A stretch of DNA of 64,000 bases from Pseudomonadota bacterium (GCA_023419375.1 JAEZYD010000052.1:1-64000); one strand, 5' to 3'. Shown: positions 1 through 9,048, numbered from the stretch's first letter. Made by a program: numbers and translations. The notes: generated from the letters alone by a model not told the origin.

Positions 1-1288
1 CACGTACTTGAGTACGCTGCGCTCAAAATCCCGGCGCTTCCTTTTCAGGCCGCAAAATGCGTATTTTGCAAATTCGCCCAACACCCGCACATCGCCTCCG
101 CCTCCGCTCCGGCGAGTCTAAGGAAGGTGACACAACAACCATCTCTTGATGAAGGATATCCTTCTCTTACTCGTCATTTATCTGTTGAGTCATGGGTGAA
201 TGGAATTTGCCATTATCTTAGGCACCTTGTTGATACGTCCTGCAAAAGTCCGGTGAAAGGTTGCGCCGCAGTTATCCACTTACCATGATCGTTGGAAGGC
301 CGCTGGATGGTAGTGACTAGAGAAAAGCAATTTTACACCATGCTTGAGCATAATGGGAATTGGGAGAGTTGGCTGAAACGACCTTCACACAAATTTGTGC
401 ATTCACTCAACATCAGCCAGCACTTCCGCTTACGGCGCGGCACGTCTAAGGAAGACGATCTCTCGGCCTTCTTTTTATGGCGAGCGATTTTTTTAACACG
501 CGGGGATACTTAATTCTTAACGGGGACTGAGATAGTTGGCTGAAACGGACTCCACGCAAAGCGGAAGCGCACTTTGGCATTTACGCGGCGCGGAGGGAGA
601 TCACCTGACCGAGCGCAGCGAGGGAAGGAAGCTCCCGCAGCAGATGCCGCGTTGCCCTCGCCACACAGAGGTAATTGAAGATCCCTCTTTGGGGGTGCTT
701 CGGGGGGGATGCAAGGGGGGCCGCGAAGGGGGCGCAGCCCCATAACCGGCCCCGCCTTGCTGCGCGCCGCACAGGCGTCCCAAACTCCGCCGGACGGCGG
801 AATATCGCACCCAACGGGCAGCAAGATTTAAAGGTTGGTCTAACTGAAAGGCGGACCTCACGCCACGGTGGTGAAAGCGCGCTCGAGGATTCGGAATCCC
901 ATGCCCGAAGGGCGGAAAATACAATCATTCCAGTGTGAACCTAAATCTTCCTGCTACTCAGGCATCCAAAACTCCGCCGGACGACGGAATCCTGTGTCCG
1001 AGAGGCAGAAAACTTCTGTTTTTTACAAAACGTAAAAGAGGTGCGCCTACGCATCATTGCCTCACTTTACGGTGAGAAGAATCTTACGTGCCTCCTGAAC
1101 TTGAAAAAACAAAGATTAGTTCCGCACCTCTTGTGACCTCCAGTGCACAGCGAAATCTTTGACGAATTTGCGCATGGACTATATGTTTAAATCAGCAGCG
1201 CCGGGTTGCAGTGGAATGGGCGAGCAAATTTCGTCATGCTGTGTGTACCCTCGCGAATCCATGACTATGCTGGAAGCAGGAGAATCCC
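1..1288. other. Gene-poor region upstream of cooA with small palindromes
   Basis: No open reading frame here looks like a real protein; the longest candidates lack ribosome-binding sites and recognisable domains. What can be seen: a hairpin at 3-16 (arms CGTACT/AGTACG), a hairpin at 52-69 (GCAAAAT, 4-nt loop, ATTTTGC), a perfect 14-bp palindrome at 151-164 (GAAGGATATCCTTC), a short repeated string AGTTGGCTGAAACG near 366 and 533, and the degenerate repeats listed separately at 771-1012. A 9-bp inverted repeat (AGAGGTGCG at 1037-1045, CGCACCTCT at 1123-1131) lies before cooA. The region could hold remnants of decayed genes, but none is identifiable by eye. Confidence 0.6.
771..1012. repeat. 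Degenerate dispersed repeat, about three copies
   Basis: Copies at roughly 771-828 and 959-1012 share the core CTCCGCCGGACG(G/A)CGGAAT preceded by a similar AGGC(G/A)TCC stretch. A third, partial copy (about 885-925) shares the GGAAT...CCGA...GGC(G/A)GAAAA half. The core contains the small palindrome CCGCC-GGAC-GGCGG. The copies are imperfect and spaced irregularly, so this is not a CRISPR or a tandem satellite; it is more like a decaying intergenic palindromic element. Function unknown. Confidence 0.5.
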
Positions 1289-1993
1289 ATGAAGTTTACC
1301 TCAGTCAATTTGCTGGATGAACTGGCTAAGCCGGAATTCTCCTCTCTGCTTTCCGCTTTTCATGAGCGCCGCTTTCCCAAAAACAGCATGATTTTTACGC
1401 CCAGCTATGATGAAGAACTGGAAAATTCTCCAACGCCTGTTTCTCCAGCAGGGGAGCGGCTGACAGCTGGTAACTACGTGTTCATCGTGAGCAAGGGGCT
1501 TGTGCGCGTATATCTGGCCTATGGCGAAAAAGAATTTACCATCGCTTTTCTCAAACCGGGCGATGTGTACGTCAGCCACTCCAGCGCACAGGTGCAGGCT
1601 GTGGAAGATACCACCATCCTACTGGTGGACACGCCCACGTTTAATCAACGCATGATGTCCGTGCCGCAGTTTACCGTGACAGTTGTGCGTGTGCTTGGCG
1701 GTATCCTCAAAAATACGTTCAGTATTGTTGATGGCCTCGCTCTGCGCGATGTTTCTGCCCGCCTGGCCCGATATCTTGTTTCAGCCGCTCAGGAAAACGC
1801 CCCTGGCCAGGATGGCCGCCGCCGCGCCCGCTTGCAGCTCTCGGGCGAGATGCTGGCCCAAACCCTCGGGGCATCCCGCCAGACCATTTCCACCCTGCTG
1901 ACCGACCTGACCCGCTCGGGCATTCTGCTCAAGGAGCAGCGCGGCGTATATTGCATTCTGGACGAAGGTCGCCTTCGCGAACTTCTGGACTAA
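1289..1993 (+). CDS. cooA: CooA-like CO-sensing transcription factor (CRP/FNR family)
   Basis: A 234-residue CRP/FNR-family regulator likely to sense CO with heme and activate the cooS-cooC genes that follow. The N-terminal cyclic-nucleotide-like beta-roll spans about 20-120 and the helix-turn-helix about 184-212; its recognition stretch GASRQTISTLLTDL closely matches that of Rhodospirillum rubrum CooA. The block GDVYVSHSS aligns with the CooA heme-ligand loop GDMFCMHSG: His97 corresponds to the R. rubrum ligand His77, but the position of its redox-switch ligand Cys75 is Val95. The protein also starts MKF rather than with the Pro2 ligand, and has a roughly 20-residue insertion in the roll (about 38-62). 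Heme ligation in the CO-free state must therefore differ. Start chosen from GCAGGAGA just upstream. Family and neighbours agree, so the assignment is strong. Confidence 0.88.
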   Translation: MKFTSVNLLDELAKPEFSSLLSAFHERRFPKNSMIFTPSYDEELENSPTPVSPAGERLTAGNYVFIVSKGLVRVYLAYGEKEFTIAFLKPGDVYVSHSSAQVQAVEDTTILLVDTPTFNQRMMSVPQFTVTVVRVLGGILKNTFSIVDGLALRDVSARLARYLVSAAQENAPGQDGRRRARLQLSGEMLAQTLGASRQTISTLLTDLTRSGILLKEQRGVYCILDEGRLRELLD

Positions 1994-2130
1994 CCCACCA
2001 CGATATTCACTTGCTGGGGCTTTTTGAATTCTTGATTTCAGACTTTTTCACTATTATTTTGACTGCATATTTAAAAATAGTTTAATAATTTAAGTATGTT
2101 AATTTGTTATAAATATCATTACCGCTCCTT

Positions 2131-2146
2131 TGTCGCGCATCTGACA
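2131..2146 (+). promoter_or_regulatory. Probable CooA operator upstream of cooS
   Basis: The minus strand reads TGTCA-GATGCG-CGACA, which fits the TGTCA-N6-CGACA arrangement described for R. rubrum CooA sites. It lies about 90 bp before the cooS start codon. Candidate -10 hexamers downstream are GATACC (2166-2171) and TATGAC (2174-2179), which would place the site over or just upstream of the -35 region, as expected for a CRP-type activator. The promoter hexamers are inference. Confidence 0.75.
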
Positions 2147-2235
2147 GACGCTCTTGCCTGACTGTGATACCAGTATGACAAAGATAGCGGCGCAGACTTG
2201 GCGCGTCGTGTAACCTCAAGTTTTGTGGGGCAGTT

Positions 2236-4131
2236 ATGGAAAGCAAAAAGCGCGACATCAATGACATGTCCATATGGGATGATGCCAAACGTATGCTGGC
2301 AAAGGCCAGAGCTGATGGCGTAGAAACTGCCTGGGACAGGCTGGATCAGCAAACGCCGCATTGCCGTTTTTGCGAGCTTGGCACCACCTGTCGCAACTGC
2401 GTCATGGGGCCGTGCCGCATCAGTGCCAAAGCCGAGCCCGGCGGGAAACTTTCTCGCGGTGTGTGCGGAGCAGACGCTGATGTGATTGTGGCCCGCAACT
2501 TTGGTCGCTTCATAGCAGGCGGCTCAGCCGGGCATTCGGATCATGGGCGTGACGTGATCGAGGCCTTGGAGGCAGTGGTGGAAGGCCGCGCCCCCGGCTA
2601 TCAGATTCGGGACGAGGCCAAATTGCGCCGCATTGCCGCTGAACTGGGCGTTGCGACAGAAGGGCGTGAGGCTCTTGATGTGGCCGCCGATGTGGTGGAT
2701 GCCTGCTACAGTGATTTTGGCAGCAGGCGCAAGGCTGTCAATTTTGTCTCCCGTGTTCCGGCCAAGCGCCGCGAGCTGTGGGAAAAACTCGACATCACTC
2801 CGCGCGGCGTTGACCGTGAAATTGCCGAAATGATGCACCGCACCCACATGGGTTGTGATAACGATGCGCCCAATACCATGCTGCATGCGGCGCGCTGCGC
2901 CCTGGCCGATGGCTGGGCAGGCTCCATGATCGCCACGGAATTGTGCGACGTGCTTTTCGGTACTCCCAAACCCAAGATGTCCACCGCCAACCTTGGCGTT
3001 ATCAAAAAAGACACGGTCAACATACTGGTACACGGTCACAATCCGGTGGTGTCCGAGATGATTCTTGACGCAGCCCGTGACCCAGAAATGATCGAACTTG
3101 CCAAAAAGAACGGAGCCACCGGCATCACTGTGGCAGGGCTGTGTTGTACCGGCAACGAGCTGCTCATGCGCCAGGGCATCCCCATGGCGGGCAACCACTT
3201 GATGACGGAGCTGGCGATTGTGACCGGCGCTGTGGAAGTTGTGGTGGTGGACTACCAGTGCATCATGCCGAGCCTCGTGCAGGTGGCTGGCTGCTACCAC
3301 ACCCGCTTCATCGACACTGCCGCCAAGGCCCGCTTTACCGGGGCCATCCATTTTAATTTTCATCCCGAAAACGCTCGGGAAGAAGCCCGCAAGATCGTGC
3401 GCATGGCGGTGGATGCATTTTTGGAGCGCGACCCCAAGCGTGTGGAAATCCCCGGCGAACCTGTCAGCATCATGACCGGTTTTTCCAACGAGGCCATTCT
3501 TGAGGCTCTGGGCGGCTCGCTTGATCCTTTGCTGGATGCCGTCAAAGCTGGCACTGTGCGCGGATTTGTGGGCGTGGTTGGTTGCAACAACCCCAAGATC
3601 AAGCACGACTCGGCCAACGTGGGCCTCATGAAGGCACTTATCAAAAAAGATATTATGGTTCTGGCCACAGGCTGCGTCACCACTGCGGCGGGCAAGGCCG
3701 GGCTGTTGGTGCCCGAGGGCGCTTCCATGGCCGGGCCGGGGCTGCAAAGCCTGTGCGGCGCGCTGGGCATTCCGCCAGTGCTGCACCTCGGCAGCTGCGT
3801 GGACAACGCCCGTATTTTGCAGCTGTGCGCGCTGATCGCCAATGCTCTGGGCGTGGATATTTCCGATCTGCCAGTGGGCGCGTCCTCGCCGGAATGGTAT
3901 TCTGAAAAAGCGGCGGCCATCGGCCTGTATGCGGTTGCCAGCGGCATTTACACGCATCTTGGCCTGCCGCCTAACATCCTTGGCTCGGAAAAGGTGACGG
4001 ATATAGCCCTGAACGGTCTGGAACAGATTGTGGGCGCATCCTTTGTGGTGAATGACGATCCCGAAAAGGCGGCTGATCTGCTGGATGCGCGCATCCGTCA
4101 GAAGCGGCAGGGCCTTGGCCTGCAGCCTTAG
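2236..4131 (+). CDS. cooS: Anaerobic Ni-Fe carbon monoxide dehydrogenase, catalytic subunit
   Basis: A 631-residue monofunctional CO dehydrogenase (CO + H2O to CO2 + 2e- + 2H+), cytoplasmic homodimer. N-terminal cluster cysteines are Cys43, Cys46, Cys52, Cys55, Cys60 and Cys77. Cys43-X2-Cys46 is the short D-cluster motif known from Desulfovibrio vulgaris CODH, where it holds a [2Fe-2S] cluster, instead of the CX7C spacing of other CooS. C-cluster ligands are all present by motif: His266 (VHGHNP), Cys304 (GLCCTGNE), Cys342 (DYQCIMP), Cys450 (VVGCNNPK), Cys480 (ATGCVTTA), Cys521 (LGSCVDNAR). The start codon has only a weak ribosome-binding site. No cooF-type ferredoxin or CO-linked hydrogenase gene follows, so the electron acceptor is encoded elsewhere. 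cooC follows 86 bp downstream. Confidence 0.97.
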   Translation: MESKKRDINDMSIWDDAKRMLAKARADGVETAWDRLDQQTPHCRFCELGTTCRNCVMGPCRISAKAEPGGKLSRGVCGADADVIVARNFGRFIAGGSAGHSDHGRDVIEALEAVVEGRAPGYQIRDEAKLRRIAAELGVATEGREALDVAADVVDACYSDFGSRRKAVNFVSRVPAKRRELWEKLDITPRGVDREIAEMMHRTHMGCDNDAPNTMLHAARCALADGWAGSMIATELCDVLFGTPKPKMSTANLGVIKKDTVNILVHGHNPVVSEMILDAARDPEMIELAKKNGATGITVAGLCCTGNELLMRQGIPMAGNHLMTELAIVTGAVEVVVVDYQCIMPSLVQVAGCYHTRFIDTAAKARFTGAIHFNFHPENAREEARKIVRMAVDAFLERDPKRVEIPGEPVSIMTGFSNEAILEALGGSLDPLLDAVKAGTVRGFVGVVGCNNPKIKHDSANVGLMKALIKKDIMVLATGCVTTAAGKAGLLVPEGASMAGPGLQSLCGALGIPPVLHLGSCVDNARILQLCALIANALGVDISDLPVGASSPEWYSEKAAAIGLYAVASGIYTHLGLPPNILGSEKVTDIALNGLEQIVGASFVVNDDPEKAADLLDARIRQKRQGLGLQP

Positions 4132-4217
4132 GCAGTGTGTTTTGCAGGGCGGGTGGGCAGAGCCTGCCCGCTCTGCGCAAGGCGCAAGGATACGTACATA
4201 AACCACAGGAGGATTGC

Positions 4218-5021
4218 ATGAAGATTGCCGTTTCTGGCAAGGGCGGCGTGGGCAAAACCTCCATCACCGCCTGGCTTGGTGATTATCTGGCGCGGCGCGG
4301 AGAAAAAGTCTGGCTTGTGGATGCAGACACGGCGCTTTCGCTCGGGCAGGCCTCTGGTCTGGCGCGGGCTGATCTGCCTGAGGCCCTCACCCAGCGCGCC
4401 GCATTGATTGAAGAGCGTATTCGCCCCGCTGGCAAGGGCGGCATGATGGATCTTGATCCGCATGTCAGCGATCTGCCAGAAGCTCTGTCAGCCCCCCTAC
4501 CTGTTGTAAAGGAAGGGGCGAAAACAGCAGGAGACAAACGCCTGCTGGTCATGGGCCCCTTGACCAGCGCCGGGGGCGGCTGCGCTTGCGAAAGCAACGC
4601 CCTGCTCAAGGCCTTGCTGGCGCATCTGGTGCTCGACAGGCGTGAATGGGTGCTGGTGGATATGGAAGCCGGGGTGGAGCACTTGGGCCGGGGAACCGTG
4701 GCCCATGTGGATGCCTTGCTGGTGGTATCCGAGCCGAGTATGCGCTCGCTGGAAACAGCAGCGGAGGTTGCCCGTATGGCTGGCGATCTGGGCCTGCACC
4801 GTCAGGTGCTGGTGCTGAACAAGGCCACTCCCGATCAGGCAGCAGACCTGCCGCCTATTGCCGATCTGCCGCAACAGCGCATCAGCATGCCTGATCTTGA
4901 GCCGTTGAGGGCGCGCCAGTTGCGCTCTGGTTCTGTTTTGGGGCTGGGCAGTGAAACTGAAAAAATGTTGGACAGTTTTTGCGAAAGTCTGCTGCAAAAA
5001 ATAGAAGGCGAATCCGACTAA
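4218..5021 (+). CDS. cooC: CO dehydrogenase nickel-insertion ATPase CooC
   Basis: A 267-residue MinD/NifH-type P-loop ATPase that helps insert nickel into the C-cluster of CooS. The deviant Walker A GKGGVGKTS occupies residues 7-15 and the metal-binding CXC motif of CooC proteins is Cys122-Ala-Cys124 in GGCACESNALL, followed by the VDMEAG segment. The start at 4218 is preceded by a strong AGGAGG; an in-frame upstream start exists but adds 27 residues before the P-loop. It is co-transcribed with cooS and followed by a hairpin terminator. NifH-like nitrogenase reductase is excluded by the CXC motif and context. Confidence 0.95.
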   Translation: MKIAVSGKGGVGKTSITAWLGDYLARRGEKVWLVDADTALSLGQASGLARADLPEALTQRAALIEERIRPAGKGGMMDLDPHVSDLPEALSAPLPVVKEGAKTAGDKRLLVMGPLTSAGGGCACESNALLKALLAHLVLDRREWVLVDMEAGVEHLGRGTVAHVDALLVVSEPSMRSLETAAEVARMAGDLGLHRQVLVLNKATPDQAADLPPIADLPQQRISMPDLEPLRARQLRSGSVLGLGSETEKMLDSFCESLLQKIEGESD

Positions 5022-5118
5022 GGAAGGTAGCGCAGTCTATGCCCGTCACGCGGCCCTGGCTCTGTCTGGCAGGGGATAACTGCGGAAGATTGGTGAGAGT
5101 TCAAGCTGTATAGTTCAG

Positions 5119-5142
5119 GCCCCGGTTATGCCGGGGCTTTTT
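5119..5142 (+). terminator. Rho-independent terminator after cooC
   Basis: Perfect 7-bp stem GCCCCGG/CCGGGGC (5119-5125, 5131-5137) with a 5-nt loop, followed by TTTTT. It ends the coo transcript. Confidence 0.85.
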
Positions 5143-5180
5143 GCGTGATGGAGCATGCAGAAAAAACGTTTGCTGCTGCC

Positions 5181-7352
5181 TTAGGTGTCCTGATTTTTTT
5201 GCCCGTTGTAGCGCAGCACAAAGTCCAGGCAGTCCGCACCAGAAAGCGGGCGGCTGAAATAATATCCCTGAAACGTATGGTAGCCTATGCCTGTAAAAAC
5301 GCGCAACTGCTGCTCGTCTTCCACACCCTCCACCACAGTGGTTATGCGCAGGCTGCGGCTCAAATCCAGAATGCTGCGCACGATCTGTTCCTGCACGTTG
5401 CTGTTGAGGCTTTCCGTGAGGGATCGGTCAACCTTGACCGTGGTCACCGGGAAGGCGCGGATGTATCGCAGCGAGGTATGTCCCATGCCAAAATCATCAA
5501 TGGCAAGGCGCACTCCAAGCACTCGCAGACGGGTAAGCAGATCAAGGGTGCGGGCGTCCGGCTCCAGAATGGAAGATTCCGTAATCTCCAGTTCAAGCTG
5601 GGTGGGTGTAAGGCCCAGACCGTGCAGCGTACCAAGTACCATCTGGGCAAAGTTGGCATTGCGCAACTGGCTGGGAGTGATATTGACGGCGATCACAAGG
5701 TCATGCGGAACTGTGGGCTGCCATGCTGCGCGCTGTTTGCAGGCCTCAAGCAGAACAAATTTGCCCAGCCGGTCAATGAGGTTTGTGTCCTCGGCAAGGG
5801 CAACAATAATGGGCGGGGCCACAGGGCCATATATGGGGTGATTCCACCGCAGCAGGGCTTCCACGCCTGCCACGCGCTTTGCCGTGTGGTCGCACTGGGG
5901 CTGAAATACAAGATAAAGCTGACCGTCATTGGCGTTTAGCGACCGCTCAAGGTCAGTGGCAAGCGTGTGGGCAAGGCGGCCCACTTCGCCGGGAATGTTC
6001 AGGCACCTGCGATTGTCGGGAGATCCCAAATCACAGCGGCTGGCAATTTGCAACAGGTTGTGCATAACCTGCTTGCCGTGCTTTTCGCGCACGGCATCAG
6101 AGAGAGCCACAAAGGGCAGATATATGAGGAAGCCCAGCCCAAGGTTTATCATCTGCAAAATGGAGCCGTTGATGCTGCCAGTGGCGACATAGCCGCTGAG
6201 CAGCGGGGGAATGGTCCAGGCAACACCCACTGTGGTATGGGGCACAAAGCCAATGATTGTTGCAAGGTAGGCCACTACGGTTTGTACCGTCGGCACCAGA
6301 AGAAAAGGAATGGCAAAAGCGGGGTTGAGCATCAGGGGAATGCCAAAAATAAGTGGCTCATTAACGTTGCACAGGGCCGGAACCAGCGCCAGCAGGCAGA
6401 GTTTCTTCATGCCCCAGTCGCGGCAGCGCACCAGAACGGCAAAGCACAGGGCCAGGGTGGAGCCTGAGCCGCCCATGCGCGTAAATGTATCGAAAAATAT
6501 TTTTGTGAACACAAAAGGCGGCTCGTTGCCATACATTACGGCTTTGGCATTAACGAGGCCCGCAGGGGTGAGGATGTTCACATCCACCGAATTGAGCACG
6601 TTGGGGCCATGAGCGCCGAAAAACCAGAGCACTTGCGAAGTGAAGCTGTAGAGCAGGCCAAAGCCGAGGCCATTGCCGCTATGCTGAAAGGGCAGGGTAA
6701 GCAGCGTGCTTGTTGCTGCATGCAGGTCTGTTGCTCCCCATAGCGTCAGCAGAAAGCGGATAAACCCGAAAATCAGGATTGTTAGCATGGCCGCGGGCAT
6801 AACAGTGACCACGTCGCGCACAACCGGGTCATGCCCGGCCATTTCTTCCGACAGATGAAAAATCCGGTACCGTGCCAGGCGCACAAATACGGCGCTGGCC
6901 GCCATGGCCACGCACATGGCAAGCAACAGGCCTCTGTCCATGGAAAAGCTGATGGTCCAGGAACTTGTTTCTTCCGGCGCAACAATGACAAAAAAGCAGG
7001 AGAGAACCACCAGCGAACTCAGCATGGGGCTGACTGCCGGGGCAGAGGGATTGGTCAGGTTGGCCCGCATGGCGCTGGCTCCGCCCAGTGCGCAGGCGAG
7101 TGCCAGGGCGGCTATGCCGAATGTGCCGGCCACAAGGGTGTCGCACGCGCGCATTCCCACGGGGCCAAGCAGGGCATCAACGGCATTTTGCGCGGATTCA
7201 AAGGGCAAATTGCGTAGCAGCAGGGTGAATGAGCCGATCATTATGAGCGGCAAAACAATAAACAGCCCTCGCCGTATGGCAAGAAAAAACGGCCTTCCGC
7301 TCAAATTATCAAGCAGGCACAAGAGGGATTGGGCTAATTGTTTGCTGTTCAT
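5181..7352 (-). CDS. PTS EIIC-like membrane domain fused to EAL phosphodiesterase
   Basis: A 723-residue protein joining a lactose/cellobiose-type PTS EIIC membrane domain (about 1-425, multiple membrane spans, with FGAHGPNVLN at 245-254 and the sugar-site block NEPLIFGIPLMLNP at 331-344) to a cytoplasmic EAL domain (about 455-715). The EAL domain keeps the catalytic signatures: Glu498-Ala-Leu, Asn557, Glu592, Asp619-Asp620 in DDFGMGHTSL and Lys640, so it should hydrolyse cyclic di-GMP. No EIIA, EIIB or HPr gene is adjacent. The likely role is a membrane sensor in which sugar binding, or PTS state, tunes c-di-GMP turnover; this is inference. No good ribosome-binding site is visible before the chosen ATG. 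Confidence 0.85.
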   Translation of the reverse strand: MNSKQLAQSLLCLLDNLSGRPFFLAIRRGLFIVLPLIMIGSFTLLLRNLPFESAQNAVDALLGPVGMRACDTLVAGTFGIAALALACALGGASAMRANLTNPSAPAVSPMLSSLVVLSCFFVIVAPEETSSWTISFSMDRGLLLAMCVAMAASAVFVRLARYRIFHLSEEMAGHDPVVRDVVTVMPAAMLTILIFGFIRFLLTLWGATDLHAATSTLLTLPFQHSGNGLGFGLLYSFTSQVLWFFGAHGPNVLNSVDVNILTPAGLVNAKAVMYGNEPPFVFTKIFFDTFTRMGGSGSTLALCFAVLVRCRDWGMKKLCLLALVPALCNVNEPLIFGIPLMLNPAFAIPFLLVPTVQTVVAYLATIIGFVPHTTVGVAWTIPPLLSGYVATGSINGSILQMINLGLGFLIYLPFVALSDAVREKHGKQVMHNLLQIASRCDLGSPDNRRCLNIPGEVGRLAHTLATDLERSLNANDGQLYLVFQPQCDHTAKRVAGVEALLRWNHPIYGPVAPPIIVALAEDTNLIDRLGKFVLLEACKQRAAWQPTVPHDLVIAVNITPSQLRNANFAQMVLGTLHGLGLTPTQLELEITESSILEPDARTLDLLTRLRVLGVRLAIDDFGMGHTSLRYIRAFPVTTVKVDRSLTESLNSNVQEQIVRSILDLSRSLRITTVVEGVEDEQQLRVFTGIGYHTFQGYYFSRPLSGADCLDFVLRYNGQKNQDT

Positions 7353-7824
7353 ATGCAGAGTGTCGCTTGCAAGTCCACCTTCTACGGCTCAGTGTGTACA
7401 GGCTGTGAGCCGTTTGCTCGAATTCGTGTCAAAGACCTCGTAAAGGCAACGGCATCAGGGGTTGCCGCGCCAGCCTGCAAGCTGTCTGCAAGTGCACCCG
7501 GCAGGAAGACCCATTTGAGTAATCCTGCCATGCATGTTGGATGACTTATTATCAAGTTGTGTAATATCAGGCTAAAAAACAATCAAGAGGTCAGGGATGT
7601 TAGCGGCAAAGATCGTACAATTTTCAGAAGAAGGGGAGGGGCAGACCGGCAGGTGGTTCAGGTGGTGATTGCACTTGTAGGCTTGAGAACAATAACGAGT
7701 GTGATCCCACCAATGGTTCACTATCTTCAACAACATGCGCAGAAAAAACGGCGGCCTACTTGAACCGTAAGCCGCCGTTTATACATTTCAAAAGGTTGAA
7801 TTTCTGGTTTGTGAAAACCAGAGG
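7353..7824. other. Intergenic region, no convincing gene
   Basis: It holds the upstream region of the EIIC-EAL gene and the terminator of the SYLF gene. A 68-codon rightward frame at 7557-7763 runs into the terminator hairpin and has no recognisable features. Nothing else seen. Confidence 0.6.
7746..7780 (-). terminator. Rho-independent terminator of the SYLF gene
   Basis: Perfect 10-bp stem (AAACGGCGGC at 7746-7755 with GCCGCCGTTT at 7771-7780). On the minus strand the stem is followed by a run of six T, about 45 bp after the stop codon of the gene at 7825-8391. Confidence 0.85.
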
Positions 7825-8391
7825 CTACTTGCCCGGATGTATTTCAGTTATTTTGCTGCCCTGAATACCCAGGCCAGCCATCAGCCCCTTCTGGTTGAAG
7901 AAAAATGCGTACACACCAGAGCGAGCCGTGGTAGTGGTAAACGATCTGGCCATCCCCTCATCCACAATAACCACGCTGGGGCCGACACCTATCTCCCATC
8001 CGCCACTGCTTTTCAGATACTTCAGGTCGTCATCCGAAAGAAAAAACAGAGCATAGCCAAACTTCTGTATACCGGCCTGCAACCCGTAGGATGCTGCAAC
8101 GCTACGATAGAAGCCCTTGGTTTTGCCCCCAACCCGCAGGGCGCCTTCGCCGAATTGGCCGCCAATGATAAGGCCGCCCTTGACGATATTGGGAAAGACA
8201 AGGATTCCCTTGGCCATGCTTCCCATTTTTTTTGCCGCAGGGCTTGAAGCGTATAACTGGTTTAACGCAGCAGTGACATCATAATTGATGGATGCCGCGC
8301 TGTCTGCCACGGATGGCGCGGGAAGAGCAACGACCACAAGTGCAAGCAGGGATAAAAAGATCATCAAACGCCGAAGAATTTTCCCGTTCAT
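7825..8391 (-). CDS. Secreted SYLF-domain (Ysc84-like) lipid-binding protein
   Basis: A 188-residue protein with an N-terminal signal peptide (basic start, hydrophobic 9-25, cleavage near SVA-DSA) and a SYLF/Ysc84 domain over nearly the whole mature part. Visible family traits are AKGILVFPNIVKGG, the Gly-rich block GGQFGEGALRVGGKT, SYGLQAG and the C-terminal GVYAFFFNQKGLMAG. Bacterial members are periplasmic or outer-membrane-associated and thought to bind lipids; the function in this group is not established. It lies 48 bp downstream of the lipoprotein gene at 8440-9048 and may share its transcript, ending at the 7746-7780 terminator. Confidence 0.85.
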   Translation of the reverse strand: MNGKILRRLMIFLSLLALVVVALPAPSVADSAASINYDVTAALNQLYASSPAAKKMGSMAKGILVFPNIVKGGLIIGGQFGEGALRVGGKTKGFYRSVAASYGLQAGIQKFGYALFFLSDDDLKYLKSSGGWEIGVGPSVVIVDEGMARSFTTTTARSGVYAFFFNQKGLMAGLGIQGSKITEIHPGK

Positions 8392-8439
8392 TGACCATTC
8401 CCCTCATTAATATGGCCTGAATACACCAGGCTTATAGAA

Positions 8440-9048
8440 TCAGCGCTTGGAGCCCTGCTTGGAACCCTGCTTGGCGGCCTTCCGTACGGCGATATCAACA
8501 ACCTCAAGATAGCTTATGCCCAGCGTATCCCCGACCTTAAGCTTTTTGAGGTTCTCAGGATTTTGCACCTTGACCACCACCACAGAACCGTTGGCGAGTT
8601 CAAGCTTGGCCAGCTCGTTGACTTTGTCCATGGCAAGTATCTTGGCCGTAAAGTTCGATTCTCTTACTCCCATGCCCTGCGGCTGGGATCCGGGTTTGGC
8701 CCTGACAACGGCCGTAGCCTGTTCGTCAGCCACAGAACCAGGCTCCGCCAACCATACTGTCAGTTCACGCCCGTAGGAAATATCGACCATATCTCCTTTC
8801 TTTACGCGCCGCAGATTAACGGCTTCCTTGCTCACATGAATAATAAACAGATCACCCTGAAGGCTGCTCAAGGTTACCTTGCGCGCTTTCAGATCAACAG
8901 CTTCAACCTTTGCCACCGTGCTCTCAACTTCTGAGCTCATCACCAGCGTTTCATTTGGCTGGGCAGAAGGTTGAGGGGCGTTTTTGCTGCAAGCCACCAA
9001 ACATAGAGTCATAAGTCCCAGCACCAATCCAGAAAATACAATCTTCAT
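8440..9048 (-). CDS. Predicted lipoprotein of unknown function
   Basis: A 202-residue lipoprotein: the signal sequence MKIVFSGLVLGLMTLCLVAC ends in an LVAC lipobox, placing the lipidated cysteine at residue 20. The mature part is rich in short beta-strand-like segments with two similar halves (a segment ending VKKGDMVDISYG and a later one ending LKVGDTLGISYLEV), suggesting a duplicated small beta-barrel fold. The tail is basic (KQGSKQGSKR). The start at 9048 is preceded by GGGAGGGAAAGG; an upstream in-frame start at 9102 would bury the signal. No named family recognised. Confidence 0.75.
   Translation of the reverse strand: MKIVFSGLVLGLMTLCLVACSKNAPQPSAQPNETLVMSSEVESTVAKVEAVDLKARKVTLSSLQGDLFIIHVSKEAVNLRRVKKGDMVDISYGRELTVWLAEPGSVADEQATAVVRAKPGSQPQGMGVRESNFTAKILAMDKVNELAKLELANGSVVVVKVQNPENLKKLKVGDTLGISYLEVVDIAVRKAAKQGSKQGSKR

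Noticed and set aside
292..513. 73-codon rightward frame near the window start
   Set aside because: No ribosome-binding site or domain; spans a repeated non-coding string.
2524..4206. 560-codon leftward open frame opposite cooS
   Set aside because: Antisense to a clear cooS with all cluster ligands; the translation is His/Gly-rich without domains, typical of a high-GC shadow frame.
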